Shown here one piece after another: positions 59,250 through 64,000 of a stretch of 64,000 nt of DNA; the stretch's first letter is position 1, and each line of letters begins with the position of its first letter. Source of the stretch: Enterovibrio coralii (GTDB lineage: Bacteria > Pseudomonadota > Gammaproteobacteria > Enterobacterales > Vibrionaceae). A program made the position numbers and the translations under genes. The stretch is taken from NCBI RefSeq assembly GCF_001559595.1, contig NZ_LNTY01000034.1:434001-498000 (forward strand). The letters run 5' to 3'. The notes under the pieces were generated by a model. That model saw only the letters and a list, made by a program, of their open reading frames with translations, was not told the origin of the DNA and made no database searches.

Positions 59250-60266
59250 ATGGACGTATTGATTACCGGTGGCATGGGATATATCGGCAGCCACACTTGT
59301 GTGCAGCTTATTGAAGCTGGGCATAATCCAATCATCTTGGACAACTTGCACAACAGCAAAGTCGCTGTGTTGGATCGTATTGAAAAGCTGACGGGCAAGC
59401 GTCCGACGTTTTACCAAGGCGACATCCGTGATGCTGATAAACTAGACACGCTTTTCTCTCTGCACAGTATTGAATCAGTCATTCACTTTGCGGGATTAAA
59501 AGCCGTCGGTGAGTCTGTTGAGAAGCCGCTGGAATATTACGACAACAACGTGAATGGCACCTTGGTGCTGGTGGATGCAATGCGTAGAGCGGATGTTAAG
59601 TCACTGGTGTTTAGCTCGTCTGCAACCGTTTACGGTGACCCAGCGTCTGTGCCAATTACTGAAACCTTCCCAACGTCTGCTACAAACCCATATGGCCGCA
59701 GCAAACTGATGGTTGAAGAATGCATGACGGATTTCCAACAGGCGAATCCAGACTGGAGCATCACACTGCTCCGTTACTTCAATCCGGTTGGCTCGCACAA
59801 ATCGGGTGAGATGGGTGAAGACCCGCAAGGCATTCCAAACAACCTGATGCCTTTTATTTCCCAAGTGGCCGTTGGGCGTCGTGAGTTCCTCTCAGTGTTT
59901 GGTGATGATTACCCGACCAAAGACGGCAGTGGTGTTCGCGATTACATTCACGTCGTTGATTTGGCAAATGGTCACTTGGCGGCGTTGGACAGAGTCGGTA
60001 AAAAAGCCGGTTTGCACATCTACAATCTGGGCACTGGTGACGGTAAGAGTGTGCTTGAGATGGTGGCTGCGTTCAGTGACGCTTGCGGTAAAGAGATTGC
60101 CTACAAAATCGCGCCGCGTCGCCCTGGTGATATCGCAGAATGTTGGGCTGATGCCTCTAAAGCGCAAACTGAGCTAGGTTGGAAAGCGACACACACGCTG
60201 GACGACATGGTTCAAGATACATGGCGTTGGCAGTCTAATAACCCAAATGGTTACCCAGACGCGTAA
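59250..60266 (+). CDS. galE: GalE, UDP-glucose 4-epimerase
   Basis: The 338-residue extended-type SDR interconverts UDP-galactose and UDP-glucose. The NAD-binding motif GGMGYIGSH (near residue 7), FSSSATVYGDP, the catalytic YGRSKLMVE (Tyr-x3-Lys near 149) and ADASKAQTELGWKA near the C-terminus are all present, and the length is standard. It stands alone, with its own terminator at 60291 and a KdgR box upstream. Together with GalT it closes the Leloir route that would use Gal-1-P from the GH112 enzyme. Confidence 0.96.
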   Translation: MDVLITGGMGYIGSHTCVQLIEAGHNPIILDNLHNSKVAVLDRIEKLTGKRPTFYQGDIRDADKLDTLFSLHSIESVIHFAGLKAVGESVEKPLEYYDNNVNGTLVLVDAMRRADVKSLVFSSSATVYGDPASVPITETFPTSATNPYGRSKLMVEECMTDFQQANPDWSITLLRYFNPVGSHKSGEMGEDPQGIPNNLMPFISQVAVGRREFLSVFGDDYPTKDGSGVRDYIHVVDLANGHLAALDRVGKKAGLHIYNLGTGDGKSVLEMVAAFSDACGKEIAYKIAPRRPGDIAECWADASKAQTELGWKATHTLDDMVQDTWRWQSNNPNGYPDA

Positions 60267-60290
60267 GTAAAGCGCATTCAGTTATACAGA

Positions 60291-60319
60291 AAAGGGCGTC
60301 GTTATGACGCCCTTTTTTT
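60291..60319 (+). terminator. Terminator of galE
   Basis: AAGGGCGTC-GTTAT-GACGCCCTTTTTTT. It may also serve the convergent MATE gene. Confidence 0.9.
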
Positions 60320-60337
60320 GTGTTCGATATTGCGTGT

Positions 60338-61716
60338 TTAGGCCGCAACGAGATTCTTAATCCAAACCTTACGGCGAACGCGATAAATCGAACCAACCCA
60401 TTTCACCATTTCTTCAACAGCAAACAGGGCGTAGACCCATTCCAACGGCACTTTCATCACTAGCGCAGCAAAGGCGACAACGGGAATACCGATCAGCCAC
60501 TGAGCAGTGATGTCTTGGTATAAACAGTAACGGATATCACCGCCCGCGCGCAGCACACCAACAATCATGCTCATTGGCACGGATTTGATGATCAGCATGC
60601 CTGCAAACATCCAGTAAAACTTCTCTGTCAGTGCCATAGTGCTTGGTGACAATGCTGAGAACAGACTCAGAATGGGGTCACAAACGAGCAGCATAATGCC
60701 TGCCACCAAAACCGCACCGACAAAGCTAAACGCGGCAATGCCCCAAGCTTGTGGGTAGACCACATCCAATTTGTTTGCGCCGAGTTGGTTCCCCATGACC
60801 ACACTCGCTGCATTGGAGATGCCTATAAGCATGGCCAGCGCGAACGATTCAATTGGCGTGATTACCGAAAGTGCCGCCAAGCCTTCTACGCCTGCTTGTC
60901 CCAAAATCGCGTGGTAAACAAAGATGCCACTTGACCATATCAGGTGGTTCAATGCGATAGGAAAAGACAGCGATAGAAAACGCTTCATGCCTTCAGGGTC
61001 AAATGCTGCAACGATATGTTGAATACCAAATGCTGACTCGAGTTGCTTTCTGTAGGTGTACAGGAAGAAAAGCACCACTTCAACGACACCACTTAGCATG
61101 GTAGCCCAAGCGGCACCCGCTATCCCCAGTGCTGGGAAGCCCAAGTTACCGAAGATCAGTACCCAGTTAAGGAACATGTTCAGCGTAATACCGACAAAGC
61201 TGAACGCGGTGCCGATACCTGGTTTATTCATGGTTCGAAGCGAGGCATTAAGCTGCTGCCAAGCGCGATCGTAATCATGGCAACTGCCGTGATTTGCAGG
61301 TACTCAGAGCCTAATGCGATAACGTTACTGTCGTTCGTCGCCAGTCCCATCACCAGATGTGGGATGAAAAGGAAAATCAGCGCAAACAGCACGGCAACGA
61401 TCGTCGTCATTACCGCCGTCAACGCGGTTTTACGACGAAACCCTTCGATGTTTCCTGCGCCCCAATATTGCGCCGTCAGCAAAGATCCACCTGTCGTGAC
61501 ACCAAAGATCAAAATGGTGGCAACAAATAGGGCTTTACCAGCCACACCAATAGCGGCGACGTCAGCTTCACCCAACTGACCAAGCATAAGGATGTCCACC
61601 AAACTGCGGCTTGAAAACAGCATGGTTTGTAACGCAATTGGCAGACCAATACTGATCAGACGGCCGAAAAACTGCGCATCGCAATGTGTGCGAAGTAAAG
61701 AATACTTGGTGCTCAA
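60338..61716 (-). CDS. MATE-family multidrug/toxin efflux transporter, frame broken near 61250
   Basis: This inner-membrane cation-coupled efflux protein has about twelve membrane segments. The N-terminal part (FGRLISIGLPIALQTMLFSSRSLVDILMLGQLGE..., VTTGGSLLTAQYWGAGN) ends at 61228. The remainder (NKPGIGTAFSFVGITLNMFLNWVLI, VVMGNQLGANK, GVLRAGGDIRYCLY) reads one frame over. Adding one base near TTAATG gives SLNASLRTMNKPGIGTAF and 459 residues, the family length. The start is a TTG at 61716 with AGGAATCC upstream. It has no evident link to the KdgR genes. The substrate is unknown. Confidence 0.88.
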
Positions 61717-62032
61717 GATGGATTCCTAAAAAGGGTGGAGTGAACAATAAGGGACTAAATTTTGCGCGATTATCAGGCAATATTTTTTACTTCACAAGAG
61801 GGGAAGGAAAAAGAATTAAGACTGATTTTTCATATGAAAAGTGTGAACTATGTCTTTAGTTATAATTATATTTATCAATGCCTTATGTGTGGGTGTTTTG
61901 TTGGTGTGCAAGACGGTTTTAAAGGCGAGCGTGGTAATGGTTTCTCTTTGATTTTGTGAGTTGTTCGAAACAGATAGCGGCGAATTAGGTTTATATTGCA
62001 GATAGTTAAAAACTTGATAGGATCTCGCTGAG

Positions 62033-62116
62033 ATAGTCGGGGAGCCAGTTGGCTGAGAATGCAGTTTGCATGACCCGTTGAACCTGATTCAGTTAGCACT
62101 GACGTAGGGAACTATT
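62033..62116 (+). ncRNA. TPP riboswitch (THI element)
   Basis: The conserved thi-box parts appear in order: CGGGGAGCC, GGCTGAGA, ACCCGTTGAACCTGAT, a variable GTTAGCACTGAC arm and GTAGGGAA. It lies upstream of thiD-thiM-thiE, which make thiamine precursors, as expected. Confidence 0.93.
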
Positions 62117-62161
62117 TGTGTCGCCGTGGACAAGTGTCTTGATGCTTGTTCTGACACACAG

Positions 62162-62191
62162 GTGTTCCTCGACGTTGGTTTAGGAATACAC
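62162..62191 (+). promoter_or_regulatory. Shine-Dalgarno-sequestering hairpin of the TPP riboswitch
   Basis: GTGTTCCT (62162-62169) can pair with AGGAATACAC (62182-62191), burying the thiD ribosome binding site AGGA. No T-run follows, so control is more likely translational than by termination. The pairing is seen; the switch mechanism is inferred. Confidence 0.6.
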
Positions 62192-63034
62192 ATGAACTTA
62201 CCTACCCAACAATCAAACGCTTCAACCCCAATCGTACTGACCATTGCTGGTTCAGACAGCGGTGGCGGTGCAGGCATTCAGGCTGACATCAAAGCCATTT
62301 CTGCCACAGGCGGATTTGCGTGCTCGGTCATCACTGCTATTACGTCTCAAAACACCAAAGGCGTTTCCGCCATTTTCCCGATTCCGATTGAGCATGTTGC
62401 CAGCCAACTCGACGCGGTTTTCTCTGATCTCAATATCGTTGCCGTCAAAGTCGGCATGCTTGCAGACAGCAATATCATTCGTATCGTCGCAGAGAAAATA
62501 AAACAGTACCGTCCACAGTTTCTCGTGGTTGACCCAGTGATGGTCGCTACCAGTGGGGATTTGTTGCTGGAAACTGAAGCGATTAGCACCTTGAAATCTG
62601 AGCTTTTGCCACTGGCGGACATTATCACGCCAAACCTGCCAGAGGGAGCGGCGTTGACGGGGCTTTCCGTTCCTCAGAATGAATCGGATATGAACGCGAT
62701 GATCACTGACCTTCGTGCTTTAGGCGCAAAAGCGGTGCTGCTGAAAGGCGGACACCTAGAGCATGACGATAGCAGCAACGATTTGTTGATATTCAGCGAT
62801 GAGATAGAAGTGCTTCGCGCGAAACGCACACAAACTAAAAATACCCACGGCACAGGGTGCTCGCTCTCTTCTGCGATTGCCTCTTATCTTGCTCAGGGTA
62901 ATGACGTTCTAAAAGCAGTTCAGCTAGGGAAAACATACATTTCTGAAGCCATCGCGCACGCAGATGAGCTTCATGTTGGCGAAGGACATGGTCCTGTAAA
63001 CCATTTCTTCGCAGGTCACACACAACTGCGTTAA
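62192..63034 (+). CDS. thiD: ThiD, hydroxymethylpyrimidine/phosphomethylpyrimidine kinase
   Basis: The 280-residue ribokinase-fold enzyme phosphorylates HMP and HMP-P for thiamine synthesis. Motifs IAGSDSGGGAGIQADIKA (near residue 19), VVDPVMVATSGD and the anion-hole signature NTHGTGCSLSSAIA (near 220) are clear. The start at 62192 has TAGGA six bases upstream; a longer frame from 62126 would run through the riboswitch's expression platform. The first gene after the TPP riboswitch, followed 49 bp later by thiM. Confidence 0.95.
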   Translation: MNLPTQQSNASTPIVLTIAGSDSGGGAGIQADIKAISATGGFACSVITAITSQNTKGVSAIFPIPIEHVASQLDAVFSDLNIVAVKVGMLADSNIIRIVAEKIKQYRPQFLVVDPVMVATSGDLLLETEAISTLKSELLPLADIITPNLPEGAALTGLSVPQNESDMNAMITDLRALGAKAVLLKGGHLEHDDSSNDLLIFSDEIEVLRAKRTQTKNTHGTGCSLSSAIASYLAQGNDVLKAVQLGKTYISEAIAHADELHVGEGHGPVNHFFAGHTQLR

Positions 63035-63083
63035 TAGCAGGTGGCCTTGGAGACTGAATTTAAGCTTGAATTGAGGGAAGACA

Positions 63084-63872
63084 ATGAACGTTGAAAAAAT
63101 CGTATCGGCACTGCGCCGCGTACGTGAAGTGAAACCTTTGGTGGTAAACATCACCAACTACGTCGTGATGAATAACACAGCCAATGCACTGCTTGCTGTA
63201 GGTGCTTCACCTATCATGGCACACTCCAAACAAGAAATGTCTGAGATGATGTTCTTTGCGGGTTCACTGGTGATCAACATCGGTACCTTGGACAGTGCTT
63301 GGGTACCGCGCATGCTACATGCGGTAGAGCAGGCGAACGTCAACAAAAAGACCGTCGTGCTAGACCCTGTAGGGTGTGGTGCAAGTGCCATCCGTACTGA
63401 AACCTCGCGCCAAGTTGCCGCGTTGGCCGACTCGCTGATCATTCGTGGTAACGCGTCAGAAATCATCGCACTGGCGGGTGAGCAAGGTCAGTCTAAAGGT
63501 GTTGATGCCATGGACAGCAGCGATGCCGCCTTGGGGGCAGCGCAATACTTGGTTGAAACCTACCATTGTGCGGTGGTTGTTTCTGGCGAGATCGACTTTA
63601 TCGTGACCGAAGAAAGCTATATTCAGCTTAAAAATGGTCACGCCATGATGCCTTACGTTACTGGAATGGGATGCACATTGTCGGCGCTAACTGGGGCGTT
63701 TGCAGCGGTGGGTGAGAAAACAGGTTTAGCTGCAGCGGCGGTGTTAGGTGTTGCAGGTGAAATAGCGGCCGAGCAATCTGCGGGGCCGGGTAGCTTGCAA
63801 GTGAACATTCTCGATACCCTGTATCAACTAGACGTTGAGACGCTCACGCAGCGACTCATTATGATCGATTAA
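63084..63872 (+). CDS. thiM: ThiM, hydroxyethylthiazole kinase
   Basis: The 262-residue kinase phosphorylates the thiazole alcohol for thiamine salvage. Family segments [20 protein letters not shown] (near 18), [22 protein letters not shown] and the catalytic [13 protein letters not shown] (near 195) are present. GAGGGAAG precedes the ATG. It lies between thiD and thiE in the riboswitch-controlled operon. Confidence 0.95.
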   Translation: MNVEKIVSALRRVREVKPLVVNITNYVVMNNTANALLAVGASPIMAHSKQEMSEMMFFAGSLVINIGTLDSAWVPRMLHAVEQANVNKKTVVLDPVGCGASAIRTETSRQVAALADSLIIRGNASEIIALAGEQGQSKGVDAMDSSDAALGAAQYLVETYHCAVVVSGEIDFIVTEESYIQLKNGHAMMPYVTGMGCTLSALTGAFAAVGEKTGLAAAAVLGVAGEIAAEQSAGPGSLQVNILDTLYQLDVETLTQRLIMID

Positions 63873-63893
63873 GGAACAGGCATTTGAACCCTT

Positions 63894-64000
63894 ATCGTTT
63901 ATATTTAGTCACAGACGATCAGCAAGACGTAGACATCTTGAAATGGGTGGTACGAGAAGCGGTTGCTGGTGGCGTGACCATGGTGCAAGTGCGCGAAAAA
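63894..64000 (+). CDS. thiE: ThiE, thiamine-phosphate synthase (5' end only)
   Basis: The window ends after 35 codons (NPYRLYLVTDDQQ, then AVAGGVTMVQVREK), which match the start of ThiE: the first beta strand and the VQVREK phosphate-site strand. The start is a TTG at 63894 with AAGGAACAGG upstream, 21 bp after the thiM stop. ThiE joins the ThiD and ThiM products into thiamine phosphate. Confidence 0.88.

Overview
This window looks like a chromosome segment of a marine gammaproteobacterium, most probably Vibrionaceae (Vibrio, Grimontia, Enterovibrio or Photobacterium type). The evidence is MalT- and KdgR-type regulators with their operator families, a lamB-malM pair, a malT / malP-malQ-glgB block and a TPP-riboswitch thi operon. 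The assignment is inference from gene content. I see no rRNA, tRNA, insertion sequence, phage gene or CRISPR array.

Layout. (1) 1-29,716 is a maltodextrin/glycogen island: the end of malF, malG, a GH36 enzyme, a lipoprotein pullulanase, a MalZ-type glucosidase, a GH13 alpha-glucosidase with a divergent LysR regulator, lamB, malM, another GH13 enzyme, a malE, a GH133 debranching enzyme, then on the minus strand malT, malP, malQ and glgB. (2) 29,717-34,846 holds a 900-bp gene-free stretch, a large secreted multimodular GH19 chitinase-like protein and an unrecognised exported protein. (3) 34,949-60,266 is a uronate/sulfated-oligosaccharide island: kduI, kdgK, kdgA, a SulP transporter, galT, kduD, a GH88 unsaturated glucuronyl hydrolase, a cytoplasmic sulfatase, a GH112 galactosyl-HexNAc phosphorylase, an anaerobic sulfatase-maturating enzyme, a DUF2264 protein, a peptide-type ABC importer (binding protein, two permeases, fused ATPases), kdgR, an OprD-family porin and galE. 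(4) 60,338-64,000 holds a MATE transporter and the start of a TPP-riboswitch-controlled thiD-thiM-thiE operon.

How region 3 probably works (inference): lyase-cut sulfated oligosaccharides enter through the OprD-type porin and the ABC importer. They are desulfated in the cytoplasm by a Cys-type sulfatase activated by the linked radical-SAM enzyme, and GH88 trims the unsaturated uronate end. The uronate goes through KduI-KduD-KdgK-KdgA to pyruvate and triose phosphate. A Gal-beta-1,3-HexNAc core is split phosphorolytically by GH112, giving Gal-1-P that GalT and GalE take to UDP-glucose without a galactokinase. Nine KdgR-box-like palindromes lie in front of kduI/kdgK, kduD, GH88, DUF2264, kdgR, the porin and galE, so the set looks like one regulon. 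No polysaccharide lyase and no HexNAc catabolic gene is in the window.

Sequence quality: eleven genes carry single-base frame breaks, nearly all single-base losses in short homopolymers. In the recognised families the reading frame continues intact on the other side and the rejoined length fits the family. I read these as consensus errors, not pseudogenes, and give each gene as one CDS spanning the break.
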